Made by a program: the position numbers and the translations under genes. A stretch of 64,000 bases of DNA, from the NCBI GenBank assembly GCA_018806985.1, contig JADANN010000013.1:620001-684000 (forward strand). The letters run 5' to 3'. The notes beneath the pieces are model-generated. The model ran no database searches, was not told the DNA's origin, and saw only the letters and a program-made list of their open reading frames with translations. This document shows positions 27,601 to 39,428 of this stretch, piece by piece (position 1 is the stretch's first letter; every line of letters begins with the position of its first letter). The stretch is from Angiostrongylus vasorum (taxonomy: Eukaryota; Nematoda; Chromadorea; Rhabditida; Metastrongylidae).

Positions 27601-29848
27601 GTCATTGTAAACGCCAGATATGCATTCAGTCACCTCCAACGATGCTTAGTGAAGTCAAAAACATAGCGCATCTCTCATGGGTTGATCAAATCCGAAAGCT
27701 TTATCCTTCTATTTTTATATGCCATTTCTAAGTATTATCTCTTGATGTCTTAGGATCCGAACGATGAACAAGTAAACATGATCTCGTTGTGTCCCAGACA
27801 TCATTCAGCCAGACCATGTTGTAAAAAGGAGACGAGATGCGAAGCAGAGCGGGTTGGTAGTGTTCGACGAGACTGTTGGTCCTTTTTTAAAAACATCACG
27901 GTTGTCTTCTGCGTAGTTTTTTTCTATGACGTTTGCATGTTTTATGTGTTTGATTGTTAAGGATTTGTTAGTGCTGGTTTATTACTAGTTGTAGTAACGT
28001 ATGTTCATTCAAATTTTTAAAATGAACTTTCATCATTTACAGACGTTTTCTGATGAGGAAGCGGATGATTTGTGCGGCATAGGTCTCTTAAGACAGTTCG
28101 AACAGACGTGCTATTTGTATGCATCGCATGAGGAGACTGCTGCTAGGTGAGAACGATCCATATGACAGTGAACATTCAAATGGCATTTATTGTTTTCGTA
28201 GTAAAAGTTTTATCTAGTTCAGGCTAAAGCAAGATCCGTCAATCGTCGCTGCTGTATTTGAATTTTGGAGGAGGAAAAGATTACATCTAAATAATGGCAG
28301 ACCGCTCATTGACAATCTTCAGGACGAAATCAGGGTGCGAGATTTTATACAGTTTCCCTGTTGCATTTATCTAGTGGGTTCAAATCAAATCAATCTTTTC
28401 CATTGACGGTTTTCCATGTTTTTTCTGGTTAGAGTTCTTCATCCAATAAAAGATTTAAATCAGCTGTTTGAGGAGATATTATACAGATAGGTGAATCGGA
28501 TACGCCTCAACTTGAACTACCTGTTTGTAATGTTGTCACATCGACACGTTCATCCGCTTCTTCGCCAGTAAAGAGAGCTGGTGGACATCCACGAAAATAC
28601 ACACTTGAATCAATGAGCAATTTGCAACATGCTTTGGTAAAAGCACCTATTGACACAAACAAAGAGGAGACGAGAATCATGCACTCTAGGTTGCTTTTTT
28701 CTCTGCAGAAGGGAAAGGATCTGGTGGATCTTGTTCTGCGTCGATGTTTGACAAAACATTTACTTACGACCGTACATTTGAAGGCTATTATGGTGAACCT
28801 AAGTTGTATTTTACTACCTGTTCCACTAAGTCGTCGTAAAATAGCCTACTTCAACGAAACCCTGAAGGTGTTGTGTTCTAAAAGCATTATTGATGAAGCA
28901 GAGAACAAAGCTGAAGAGATCTGTAACTTCAAGGAAGCGTTCTGTGTTCAAACGAATAGTGATACGCAGTTCGCTAAGTCCGCTACCCCTTCATCATCTC
29001 TTGCAGAGTTAAGTCATCTAAGCTTACGGCGTACGCCAGGATCTCAGAAGAAGCGGGAAGTGAAGCTTGATGAGATGTCGATATCTAATCCGTCATGTCG
29101 TTCACAATTAAATGTCTTGTTACTAAGGAAGCGTAAAGTGAAGCAAGAAAATTTTGTTCCTGACCAGTTGAACGACGAGGGAAATATTCGAAGAAGAAGT
29201 CTTCGTAGTTGGAAAGATCAGTCTGTAGTGGAGAATAAGGAGACTGTCACAGTGAGCAACATTACACAGACTGAACATCGAAATCATTCAGTCGATGTGC
29301 AACAAGCATGTTCACCAACGTCTAAGCAAGATCATTGTCTAAACAGCTCTGTTAGTCGTGAACTACCAGGTGATGAAATGGCGATGAACAGAGTCAACAG
29401 CAGCATTACGTGTAATGTCAGTAACACTGTGGTTTCATTGGAACAGTTTTACTCAATCCGGAACAACAACAGAATAATTCTCAAGCGACGTCGATCTGAA
29501 TCAAAGAAGCCGACAGGGAAGGTCGGTTCGCCTTTACGCAAGCGTCGTAGAACTGTAGCAGAAATCCCTACTACTAAAGTGGCACTGCTTGAATCACTGG
29601 ATTCGAAAGATTTTGACAATGACTCCAAACAACGTTTGGGAGGATTCACAATCGATAGAAACGGTGAGATGAATAAGTTCAGAGTATTGCGGTCTCGTTG
29701 TAGCCTTCCATCAATAAATCGAATGGACCATCTTTCTAATAAGGCACTAATGGAGCCAAAAAATGTAACCATGCCATGTTTCCATAGCAAGCGGAGATCG
29801 CATCACCGAGATGATATTCGTCGACCAAAGGCATTCTGTACTCATTAA
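21638..29848 (+). CDS. phf-15: JADE-family PHD finger protein
   Basis: Ten exons join in phase into 1048 residues: 21638-22495, 22590-22673, 22943-23165, 23371-23482, 27206-27277, 27359-27479, 27754-27852, 28043-28146, 28223-28334, 28487-29848. The JADE N-terminal signature [10 protein letters not shown] lies near residue 168 with [11 protein letters not shown] after it. An EPL-type segment ending [10 protein letters not shown] follows. PHD1 starts [18 protein letters not shown] (from about residue 340). The extended PHD runs from CVLCP to LCPRHH (about 394-506). A helical stretch ([20 protein letters not shown]) matches the JADE region after the PHDs. JADE proteins scaffold HBO1 histone acetyltransferase complexes and read histone H3 tails, so a nuclear role is inferred. 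The C terminus is basic and poorly conserved. The ATG is one base after a CTACAG acceptor. Intron 4 (3.7 kb) is loaded with SINEs. Confidence 0.93.
23742..23962 (+). mobile_element. Family A SINE in JADE intron 4
   Basis: GTGTAGCGCGGTAGTTAGAG is a worn A-box head. It is followed by CATACTTGTCTGGGAGGATA and CCTCTAACGATGCTTAATGG, in family A order. The copy is diverged and lacks the tail. Confidence 0.7.
24037..24205 (+). mobile_element. tRNA-headed SINE fragment, C-like
   Basis: It has TTAGCGTAGTGG (A-box TAGCGTAGTGG) and, about 40 bases on, TTCGATCC, followed by GGGCCAACCAGGCATCC as in family C. It is truncated before the family C 3' half. Confidence 0.6.
25300..25690 (-). mobile_element. 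Family C SINE in JADE intron 4
   Basis: On the reverse strand a worn head (CACGAGCACGGTGCT) and the 3' part are in family C order. The plus strand shows AGTCCTGAGATAGCTGGGCT and GAAATGCTGGGATCCGCAGA. Part of the central block is altered. Confidence 0.7.
25834..26093 (+). repeat. Tandem duplication, 130 bp unit
   Basis: Bases 25834-25963 repeat at 25964-26093 head to tail with two substitutions (TCCTCT/TCCCCT and GTATC/GTACC). It lies in JADE intron 4. It is a recent segmental duplication or an assembly artefact. Confidence 0.9.
26190..26445 (-). mobile_element. Family A SINE, degenerate
   Basis: GACTTGCGATGGCGTGCCGA, then TTGCCAACCCCGTGAGGATG, then GAGCACCTTTAACCACTCC match family A in order on the reverse strand. 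It lies directly upstream of another copy in the same orientation. Confidence 0.65.
26470..26740 (-). mobile_element. Family A SINE in JADE intron 4
   Basis: A near full-length copy. The tail region GATCTCGACGTTGATCAATC is at the left. Next come TATCCTCCCAGATAGGTCCG and the head GCGCTTATAACCACTGCGCT at the right. Open frames on both strands at 26548-26960 are fortuitous. Confidence 0.8.
27525..27711 (+). mobile_element. 5'-truncated family A SINE in JADE intron 6
   Basis: Starts inside the shared central block (GGGATCGACAAATTGGTATC), runs through GTCATTGTAAACGCCAGATA, and ends in the family A tail (GGTTGATCAAATCCGAAAGC then TTTATCCTTC). It almost fills the 274-base intron between JADE exons 6 and 7. 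Confidence 0.8.
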
Positions 29849-32380
29849 GTGGTGCTGACTAAATCGTCCATCCAGTGAGATGAAGATCAGGTCCGGAATG
29901 GGTGGAAAACTATCACAAAAAGTGATTACAACAGCTGAAGATGTGACGAAAATTAGTGCGAACAGTAACGAGCTAGTCATTCATCGATAGTGGATGCAAA
30001 TCTGTAGTGGTGTATCACTTAATCGCTAGTTTTCGAGGTATACGAAAACCTGTCTGTCCCTATTTCTCCATAATATTTAGTGATAGTTTCTTGCAGAATG
30101 CGCTATGCGAGATTCACTATTTAAGTTCATTTGGGTTAGCGTGATACTCGTCAGCTTCCTGTAAGTACGCGTAAGTTTACTCAGTGTGCAGGAATGATAT
30201 ATGTGAATGGTTTCACGATTTCTTGTTTCTTCGTTTATAATACATTTGCGGCAAATTATATCGTATTTGAAAGTACAGGAAGTATTCTGTTGTTTTGTTA
30301 AAGTAGTTTATCATACAAAGGTGCGTTTCGGTGTGAGCTACCAGTGAGTGCACCAAGACTTTATGATAGTGTATGATAACTCATTCATCGATGCCTGTTG
30401 TCCAAACTGCATAAAAACCAAGCAACATCAAGAGGAAAGTGAGAATCAGTTCGTATCCTTCAAACAAGCGCGGTGCACTGGATTAGAACGAATGAAGATT
30501 TCGATGTACGCTCGTGCGATTAGAAGTGCATTATAGATTTTGATTTCTTCCATATGAATTTCATATGAAATTCAAAAGGCTGAGTCAGGGTTCTAACAAC
30601 AGTATTTGGAGATATTTGAGCAACTCTATAGTAATTGAAGGCCTGGTTTGCCTTGAGGAAGATTCACCTAGAAATTTAACCTCGAGCTGTTATGATCTGA
30701 ATTAATTGCGCCACAGGATACCATCTCACCACAAATGCAGAAATGGGTGAACCTTAGAGAGATTGAGTTGTGGTGGCTTGTTTACCAGTCTGTTCCTTCG
30801 ATTGAATGTTCGTTCCAAAGTCAAAATCGGAGGTTTTAGTGAATTTTAATGGAATTTTGGACTTCAACTAGTTGTAATACAGGGATTATCCGGTCAGAGA
30901 ATTGATATATAATCATCCGAAGTCTTATATTTCGTCCTCATTAATGTTTAGAAATGATTTGACAGATTTGTAGTTGCACTTTTTTTGAAATGATATCATT
31001 TTGAAGAGGAGACATAAATATTCTTGGTCTGGTGAACGGTGTATTTTTTCTCTCTTTGTTTTTCTTTTCTTCGAATATACTATTGTTACTGGTACAAACA
31101 CTGTGTGAAAGGAAATATCACAGGTGTTTTTTACTTATGCTTATCAGGATTGTAGAATGAAGTAATGGTATTGTCCGTTACTGTGGAGTCTGTAGAAATG
31201 TGCAGTGATCGTGGTCCAGTCACACCTAGTGTGGGCGTAATGGCTACAATATGAGTCATACAGAACTCATGGAAACAGTATAGGCGGTAAATTATCCACA
31301 GATTGTTGCCGTTCATAGCTCACCTTTTATTGGTGTTATAATGATTCAAAACACCAAATTGTGCCTAGTTAAATGCATATTCGCAATTCACTGCTGTGAG
31401 CTGTATTCATTCACTCAATGTTAAGCATGATGGTAGGTACTATCTTCTAAACTTGCATATACATCGCTTTATAGCTTGTGATCATAATAGGGTTTTGTTG
31501 CTAACTGATTACATGTCGTATATAATGGATGACGGCAGTAGTGTTTTTGTGCTTTCTATAAGTGAGAATCCTTTATCGTCACTGCTATCGCTAGGTTTTC
31601 TTGCTCTGCTTTGCTGTATTGCACCACGAACGACCGAATCAGGAAGGAAGGGCCGATGATGGAGCTTTATCCAGAACTAGGTGGTAGTTTAATCCAACCT
31701 GTTTCTATCGACATGCTTTAACATCTTCCGATTCAACTGATATTTTGCATAACACATTCGAAATTTAGTATGGAGGGCTTTTTGTCACGCTCTCTATCCA
31801 TCGAAAACAACGTACATCATCCCATGACGTTATCGATCGAGTAGATAAATGGCGGTGCAGAATTCACTGCAACAAAACGAGTGTCGGACAAGAACTCGGA
31901 TTGATATCGGTGCGCTCCGTCCTCATTAGTTACGTCTCTGCGCATTGAAACGAATACACAAAGTCGACAGTGGAGTAACGATAGCATGCATGAGTCACTG
32001 GACTGCTAGTATCACAGTGGAATTGGTATTGCACGATGGTCTACCGATGCTACTTTTGCTGATAGTGTATGCTCTTAACTTTTGAAGTGAACAAAATATG
32101 TTGCTTTTCAAGAGACGAAATGTATTTTTACTGATGCTTAGTACTAAAATAACTTAAGCCCTAGCGTCAATAACAAGGTTTAAAGCAGTATGTGGAATGT
32201 ATGCTTTCTAGATTTGTTGAGATGCTACAAATTCTGCCAGGCGGTTTTTAATTTTCTCTACTTTGCCACCCAAATATGTACTACCATTGAACTGAAAACA
32301 CTAATTGTGAAGTCCTAATCCACATAGACAAACTATTCCTACGCTTTGAACTACGATGTATAGCAAGATTCCATTCCTCT
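29849..32380. other. Gene-poor interval downstream of JADE gene
   Basis: It holds the JADE 3' UTR and unassigned sequence. Open frames at 30348-30536 (+) and 31131-31316 (-) lack recognisable motifs, so they are not called. Confidence 0.5.
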
Positions 32381-32389
32381 CAGAGTGTT

Positions 32390-32465
32390 TACCCAACCTC
32401 GGAAGGTCGACGTTACCATCCGGAAGCCTAGCCACGAGTAGATCAATGCCCGAACAAAACGGAGA
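32390..32465 (+). repeat. Family D fragment
   Basis: The reverse strand carries CTAGCCACGAGTAGATCAAT-type sequence complementary to the family D segment around TACTCTCAGCTAGGCTTCCT. The fragment is short and diverged. Confidence 0.45.
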
Positions 32466-32894
32466 GTATTGCCGGATATCTTCGCTAAGATTTACGGACA
32501 TTGTGCTAAAGATGTAACGTTCTTAGTATGTCTCTACCTAGCACAGCACTACGACAGCTCTCGCTCGTGACAAGAAGTACGGAAGGTTTACTGACGCGTG
32601 GTTCAAGTAGCTGGATGATTAACAGGATTACAGGTGAAAGAAGTGATCCTAAGAGAAGATCGGTAATGAGGAGGTAAGGGTAATGGTCCCCAACTTGCTG
32701 TCATACGCTTTGGAACTGGCCATCGTAAGGTTCACTTCTTTAAATTTCCTCTTCAAAATTATTTCATTTGTATAATGTACAGCTAGTGTGATACCGGAAT
32801 GGATGTCAATCTTGTCTTAGCTTTCAGATCCAATGCTGAAAAATCTATCTTTGACGTTTTATATTTTGTGTTAATATTAATTCTACTTTTGTAA

Positions 32895-33145
32895 TTTTCT
32901 ACTCAACGGGTGACTGCTGATGGCGCCGATTAATGTAACTAGCTGAGAGACAGGCGAAACGAAGGACCCGCACGGTGTGGTGGTGAACGCGTTACTCCCT
33001 GAAAAGGACAATAGCGCGTTCGTTGCCCACCGCAGACGCCTGCGGTCCGAAGTTTTGCAAATATCTCAGCATCATCTTAGTTGTATTTCACATGATACCC
33101 TGCCGTTAAAAATTATAGTAGGCAGTAAATAAAAAGGCTAAGGTT
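32895..33145 (+). mobile_element. Family B tRNA-like element
   Basis: GGGTGACTGCTGATGGCGCC leads into GAGAGACAGGCGAAACGAAG. The core follows (CACGGTGTGGTGGTGAACGC, then a GTTCG B-box remnant), and the end is GCAAATATCTCAGCATCATC, CATGATACCCTGCC and GGCAGTAAATAAAA. The same order is seen at 51826-52155. Confidence 0.8.
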
Positions 33146-33600
33146 CCTGCTTCTCATTTTATTTTACTCATTCTTTAGGAAAGAGCATGGTCGACTTCTC
33201 CTGGGCTATGAGATCGGTGAAGTTGCCACCTACGTGAGATTTTTGTAATTTACAATAGCACTTTAGTATTTTGGTGTGCTACACTCTCCGCTTCGTAATG
33301 TACCCATAATTTTGAACCTAACCTTAACTTAGAATTGGAGCAGGCTTTTGTTTTAGAGCACTGTTTCCAGTCCATCTAAACCAATAGTGGAGTAGTTCTG
33401 CTTAGTTTAGCTTTGAAATCGTTTACTTTTCTAAATAGAAGTACGTTTCTACTGTAGTTATTTTCTTTGCACAACTCTGAAGAGCTTCATTTCTGGTATT
33501 GCAAGCATGTTGGGTTATTCTTTGAGTATTTTGAGCTTTTGAATGTATATTTTATCTCGTTGATTTTGTAATTTTGCAAGTACTTCAAAGCTGTTTGAAA

Positions 33601-33728
33601 ACGCTTCTTATATTTGTTTACTGTTTGGGACGTGTTGGATTCATCATTTGCCTGAGAACACAATACGCTTCTTATATTTGTTTACTGTTTGGGACGTGTT
33701 GGATTCATCATTTACCTGAGAACACAAT
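33601..33728 (+). repeat. Tandem duplication, 64 bp unit
   Basis: 33601-33664 is repeated at 33665-33728 with one substitution (TTTG/TTTA). Unit starts ACGCTTCTTATATTTG. Non-coding surroundings. Confidence 0.9.
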
Positions 33729-33822
33729 ACAGTTTAATGTTGGATGTTAGAGTTACAACGTAGTAGATATTTGATCATAGTACCGTTAGGGTAAAAAACT
33801 GAAAGAAAGGCAAGGCAAGGGC

Positions 33823-33915
33823 CTCGATGGTGCAGTGGGTAGCGCGCAAGCCCCTGGAAAGGGTAATCACGGGTTCGAATCTGGTCTGGGGTCTGAGGTT
33901 TGCAAATGTCTCAGC
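33823..33915 (+). mobile_element. Family B, best-preserved tRNA-like head
   Basis: GATGGTGCAGTGGGTAGCGC contains an exact A-box match (TGGTGCAGTGG), and about 40 bases later GGGTTCGAATCTGG is an exact B-box match. The element is cut off after GCAAATGTCTCAGCAT. It may be the least decayed promoter of the family in this window. Whether it is transcribed is unknown. Confidence 0.8.
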
Positions 33916-35664
33916 ATACTACTTGTTAGAACATATTGCTCAAACGCTCTGTAGTGGTAATGCGTAGACTGAGAGGGGCAGCAATGTTCACCTACATGAC
34001 AGCGGGCTGGAGATCAGTTCAACAAGTTCATGGGGAGGACTGTCATTGAGGAGGTGGTCGTTGAACTTTACAGCTGCCGTTCATTAACAGTCGTGGATGG
34101 CTCGTTGCTGTTAAATAGCTATAAGAATTACGTTCATCTCCAAAAACACCTTAAGGGCGTTAGGGTTTCAACCAAGTTACTTCTTTCGCTTTGTGAAGAA
34201 GTGAAACATATTTAGTCCCAATTCCCTTAGAATCCTTTGACGGCTACATCGTGATATTCGGCTAAATCTCCCTAGAGAACCATATTAAAATAGATTTCAT
34301 ATAAAGATTTCTGACTTTCACGTTTTCTCCGATCGATAGGTGGTTGTGACCATCGGGAAACTACGGTATTAGAGAAGGGCAAAGAAAATCGATTTGTAGT
34401 GAGTAGGGAAGGTGTCGACAGATCGTTGCATGAATTTTACTAGGTCTTATGTGATATTTTTTGCTGAAAAAAGGGGATTAGTATGGTAGAAAGTTGCCCA
34501 AACTGCTAGACGATTCTGGATTCTTCCTCAACAATCGGTCGAGGATATCGATCCCTGCAAATGTTCTCTTTTGATCCGGAATCAAGACCATTTTGGGCGT
34601 TAAGGTGGTGTCTATCCCTTAGACTTCCACAGGGATAATTATTTTGTTTTGCTAGTTCTCAATATATCTCACTTCTACAGTCCATTGTAAACCAACTTTC
34701 CTTAAACCTCGGTATAAGTGATCAATGTGCTTTATTTCATTGATAAACTAGCATGAAGTCGTTACGGTACAGTTACAGTTATATTTCGGAGAAAGGTCTC
34801 TTAGTGACTGATGTGTTACTTTAGAGAAAGGGGACACTATCAACGAAGTGCGTTAGTGGAACTCACTAAGAGCCTTTTGAGTTGAGGTCACGTCGTAGCT
34901 ACCTTGAAGATTGACGGTAGTTGAATCTCCGTGCTTCCAATCGTTACAAGTTCAACTGTTGTGTCAATCATGTTAATACAAATATGAAGCATGAATTAAT
35001 TCTTCTATAGCTAAGTAATGTAGATGTAAATGTCACCCGCATATTGGATGTGATGATGGATCATGTAAGATAAAAAATAAATCAATACATAAAATAGCTA
35101 GGTGGTAATAATCGTCTGTTCTGGAAAGCTGTTAGCTTCAATGACGTATGTTTGTCTAAAGGCGTTCCTTGAAAGCTCGTTAGTAGAAAATATTCAGTCG
35201 AACAAGCTGATGCTACTGGTACTAGCTTGTTCAGTTAGGTCCATTTAAAGGTTTACTGTTCTACTGAGTACTACCAGTACTACTGAACGCTACTGAAGAC
35301 CGTCTGAAGTGAAGTACTATCACGGAGCTTACTGGAAACCTCATCATCGGTCAAATTATCGTGTTCAGTTCTTCAGTGTATTTGCAAGTGGCAATCTACG
35401 TAAGGCTTGACCAGCGCATCACAATGAAACTGATTATCATTGTGAATTTCTTTTTTCGTATTTTTTTAATCACTAATTACTAAATGAATGAGTAGTAAGT
35501 ATTAAGGCTTTAAAGGGTAGCTTTTCTAGTAAGTGCAGTGCCATCGTTCGATAAGAGTGCAGTAAACAGAAGTAGAACTTGTTATTGTTCACATTGATGG
35601 AACGAAAGTGCCAGTGTAAAACTAAAACTTGGAAAGATTGATTTTAGTTGTTAGTGAAATGCAA

Positions 35665-35790
35665 CCACGATGATGCTCGGATATTTGCAAAACTCCGGAT
35701 CTCTAGTGTTTGTGTTGGGGATCGAACTCGCTATTACCTATTCTGGCGCCTAACGCGTTAACCACCATACCAAGTTAATTCTTGTTCCCA
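35665..35790 (-). mobile_element. Family B fragment
   Basis: GATGATGCTCGGATATTTGC at the left end and, on the reverse strand, TGGTATGGTGGTTAACGCG (A-box-like) then GAGTTCGATCCCC (B-box match). Confidence 0.7.
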
Positions 35791-35910
35791 TCTAGAATGA
35801 CCATTTTACGGAAATCTTGCATACCCAATCCCAAACGTTATGTGAGATTAGTTGGTATTTATGCTGCTTTCATACATTGAACCCAGAGAAGAACTAGATA
35901 GTAGATTATT

Positions 35911-36126
35911 TCACTGCATTTCTAGAATATGAGTTAGGATTTTCCATAGAGAAGTCAACAGTTTGGTATCCTTAGCTATTATATCGGATACGCAACCATC
36001 ATATTGACTAATCATATTCGTTTTATTTCCTGATGACGACGCTGCTTCGAGTGGCTCAAGGTGTGTCGAAGGGATTCGCTGGACCTTTGGCGAAGAGGTA
36101 AGCGACTTGTCGTGTTTTTCAGGCAT
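35911..36126 (-). CDS. Unassigned 71-codon open frame
   Basis: An ATG-initiated frame on the minus strand with ordinary codon composition (starts MPEKHDKSLTSSPKVQRIPS, ends ILEMQ). No family is recognised. No acceptor like those upstream of the other starts was seen. It may be a terminal exon of an unseen gene or chance. Confidence 0.2.
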   Translation of the reverse strand: MPEKHDKSLTSSPKVQRIPSTHLEPLEAASSSGNKTNMISQYDGCVSDIIAKDTKLLTSLWKILTHILEMQ

Positions 36127-36730
36127 GTGATTTTCGTTTATTATAGCTAGAAGAACAAAAACAGTAGTTACCTAGATCGGAGTTGAGTTTGACTGGTGGT
36201 ATTCAAGACCTTTTTGTAGAGAGTAGTGCGAGAATAATACCTTTGTGGATTGTTCGGATAACGCGAGGTTGGTAAGGATGTTTATTCGACTAGCGTCTTG
36301 ACGTTTTTGTCTCCATCAGAGCCGATGATTAGCTGAATACGCATCTTTGTCAAGCTGGTGCTAGCTTAAGAATCCAAGAAGGGATTGATTATTAGTTAAA
36401 TGACGGTCAGTTTGAAAACGTATGAGGTTAATTTGATTATCATGGCTGTAGTGACCATAATAGCCTTTGGGTAGAGAAGGTAGTGTCCATCATTACGATG
36501 AGGCTTGGTGTTTGAGATATCTCAATATTCATAGTTGAACTGAGACCACTTATGTGCCTCCCTTCTGGTAAACTGCGTAAAAAAAACCATTAGTTTTCCG
36601 TGACAATCAAACCATTGACGAACTGTTGAAGCTTGCCTTTTGTTGAATACACAAATCACTTTGGTGATTATTTTCAAGGAAGTAAAATGAAAGTATGCAG
36701 TAAAAGTGTCCATTGGTTAGAGGATGTGGA

Positions 36731-37499
36731 ACAGTTCCCAAGGTCGACTTTCTGTTAACCTTGGCATTGGACTATAAATGTCTTTTGTACGACTTACAAT
36801 TATAACGACTTTTGATGTGGGGTGGGGCATTTATCGACCATATGCGACTCTGATCAGCTGTTCTTCCTCAGTGGAAGGCCCGTAATAAATGGTGGGTTTT
36901 TTCGAGAAGTTGCTGATCGTGTGGTTGATTGCGATTTAGATTCTCATCTTTCTGTATGTGTTATCGGAGCGTTTGACTTAGTAGATTGCCTATCAATATA
37001 CCCTTCCAGGCTCTGAAGAAGGCGAAATCCGCCGAAACGTCAGCTTTAACGGAATAAAGAATGAAGTAACACCTCGTGTTTGCTCAACAAGAATATCGAG
37101 AACTATTTGATCAATAAGAGAGCGTGTGGCGCAGTGGTTGGAGGCGTGGAATCGATCCCAGCGCTCATGGCTCACCAAGCCTTCCATCCCTCCGGGGTCG
37201 GCAAATTGATACAAAACTTGTCTGGGAGGATAGCAGCACTGGCTCGATACATCGGTAGGCCACCGCCAGTCATTGTAAGGGCCAGATATGCATTCAATCA
37301 GCTCCAACGATAGTTAATGACGTCGAGTACAAGTCATTGTAAAGGCCAGATATGCATTCAATCAGCTCCAACGATAGTTAATGAAGTCGAGTACATGGCG
37401 CATCCCTCAGGGATTGATCAACGCCGGGAGTTTTATCCTTCATCTTTGTCCTTTTATCTGATCAATTCCGAGGTTAACAGAAAGTCGGTCGTGGGAATT
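36731..37499. mobile_element. Family E element interrupted by family A SINE
   Basis: The left terminus GTTCCCAAGGTCGACTTTCT (from 36734) is the inverse of the right terminus near 37466-37498 (GAGGTTAACAGAAAGTCGGT then CGTGGGAA). Inside are TATGCGACTCTGATCAGCTG and the GAAACGTCAGCT block near 37036. A SINE at 37116-37454 splits the right arm. Confidence 0.75.
37116..37454 (+). mobile_element. Family A SINE nested in family E, with TSD
   Basis: The head GCGTGTGGCGCAGTGGTTGG is exact for the A-box; part of the tRNA-like region after it is deleted. The flanks TATTTGATCAAT (37104-37115) and TATCTGATCAAT (37455-37466) form a 12 bp target duplication with one mismatch. A 64 bp internal tandem duplication (37268-37331 and 37332-37395) enlarges this copy. 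Confidence 0.85.
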
Positions 37500-38541
37500 A
37501 CTACGAGACGTACCAGCAAGATACTTCTGACTTATGTCGTTTTCTTTCTCAGTAATCACGAGGTGGTTACAGAGCAACTGCATAACAACCTCGGGATTGC
37601 TTTAAAAGAAAACGACACAGTCGTATGGGACAGTGTACAAATTAGCATTTTTTTTTTTCGCTTTCCTACCAGTCATCGTAGCGTGTTTACATCCGATCGA
37701 GACCACGCTAAGGGTTACTGAATGTAGATCTTTTCTTTTTAGGATATTGTTTCTAAGATCGCCTACACTTATCTGGAAGTACTTTTTAGGCACATGTACA
37801 ATATGTTTCAATCCGACTGGTCAGTCATTACGCATCGATTTTTGTTTATCGCGCTCTAATGATAACTCTGGAAACATTCTACCGCGGACTTTACTTCACT
37901 GGCAGTTCCTCCCATTTCTTAAGATACGTCTAGGATTTGATGGTCCTACCGCATTTGTCAGTTGGTTACCTTATTAAAGACGGGATTTAATCTCCATCAT
38001 GCCAAGTGGGTCAGTACATGTCCGCTTTGACCTTGCCAATATCGCCATCACCGCTCGAGTATCGAACGATCGGATTGTAATGGCATAGTCATGTCCATAG
38101 TCTAATACCGCTTCAGTTTTTTAAATTTTTGCGTCGTAGTGATGGAAATGTTCTTATCTTCTGATGACGACCATTCCGATAAACTGCGATGAGTGGTTCC
38201 GCTGAGTTAAAGTGGCTATTTCAATGAAAAGAGTACGTTCTTAGCTGTTATCTCTAGGTTTTTGTGTTAGTTGTGGAGTGAAGTAGTGCTCTATCCATGA
38301 GTTCTTGTTGCTACAATATGTCGTCAATGAGAAAGTATAGTATGTTTTGGATGATAGCAGATGTGAGGATAGACTATTAGAATCTATTGCCTCAGTTTAC
38401 GTGACTCTCAACCACTCCATCCTCATCGATCTAGAATCCGGTCCTCTTACTAGTTATCAACATTGGTCTCGTTTGTACATACCTCCTTTGTTCTGTTTTC
38501 GGTGGTGTATCGCAACAAAATTCAAAGTCCAATATCGCCAT

Positions 38542-38930
38542 CCTCCCAACGGTTTACCGCCTCATCATGGCTGGGAGTTGTTCCTGGGTGTCGGACTGCG
38601 ATCTACAGCGGGGAATTCATCCCCTGGCAAGATCTTCCAGGCTGAGAAGAAGTCCGGCGTTTCCATCAGGAAGCTTAACTAAGAATAAACCAATACCAGG
38701 ACCCACCACCTTCCTGGTATCAAAGTCGCATAGTTGAAAATCTCCCTCTGATCCACAAGGGCTGCGACAGCCTGTGGTGGTGAAGATGTGGGGCAGACTT
38801 TAACCAGGGTGACTTCGGGACTCCACGGAGCCATAATGGGTGTACCAGCAAATCTCCGAAAAATAGAGATTATGCTGGGGCCCGCACAACCAGTGAGTAT
38901 GGGTCATTCAAGTATCAAGCATCAAGTACG
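38542..38930 (+). mobile_element. Family D retroposon with perfect 10 bp TSD
   Basis: The copy runs from CCTCCCAACGGTTTACCGCC to a microsatellite-like end (CAAGTATCAAGCATCAAGTA). ATATCGCCAT occurs at 38532-38541 and 38931-38940, a perfect target duplication. I take the microsatellite end as the 3' tail. No A/B-box pair or protein frame is evident. Confidence 0.85.
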
Positions 38931-39428
38931 ATATCGCCATAATCGGTGCAGAAAACGTTCGCTATGGAAATGCACAGAAGCGGATGAGTTGTTCAATAAG
39001 AAAAATGGATGATGCTTGGTCCTTCTTGATCAGTAATTCGATAAATTCAATCAATAAATGCAGGAATACCGGTCCAGACCGTTTCTATATTGTACTAGAG
39101 CTTCAAATGTTTTGAGATATACTGTATAGTAATTTCGAGAAACAAGTGTTACTTTTTAACACCGTGGAAGATTTGTGTTGACTTAAGAATGTGTTTTACT
39201 TTGAATGGATATTCAAACTTTTATACATAGAAACCATTAAACTGTTAGTTTCTTGTATTTGCAGCTAGTCTTTCGCTGGCCTGTTTCAGCTGGTTCTTTT
39301 CCTTTCGCAGTTAATTTTTGCAGGAATGCTTATCTGTCATACATTGCTAGTGTCATTATCTTGCAAGCTCCTGTTTTACTGCACATCTTAATGTTTTTAT
39401 AGCAAATTATCATAGGTGCTTAGCGTCA

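Noticed and set aside
33823..33900. A functional tRNA gene
   Set aside because: The A and B boxes are good, but the acceptor and T stems do not pair well and the same head occurs in many family B repeats.
37633..37977. 114-codon plus-strand hydrophobic frame
   Set aside because: It starts at GTG, has no recognisable family, and the hydrophobicity comes from T-rich DNA.
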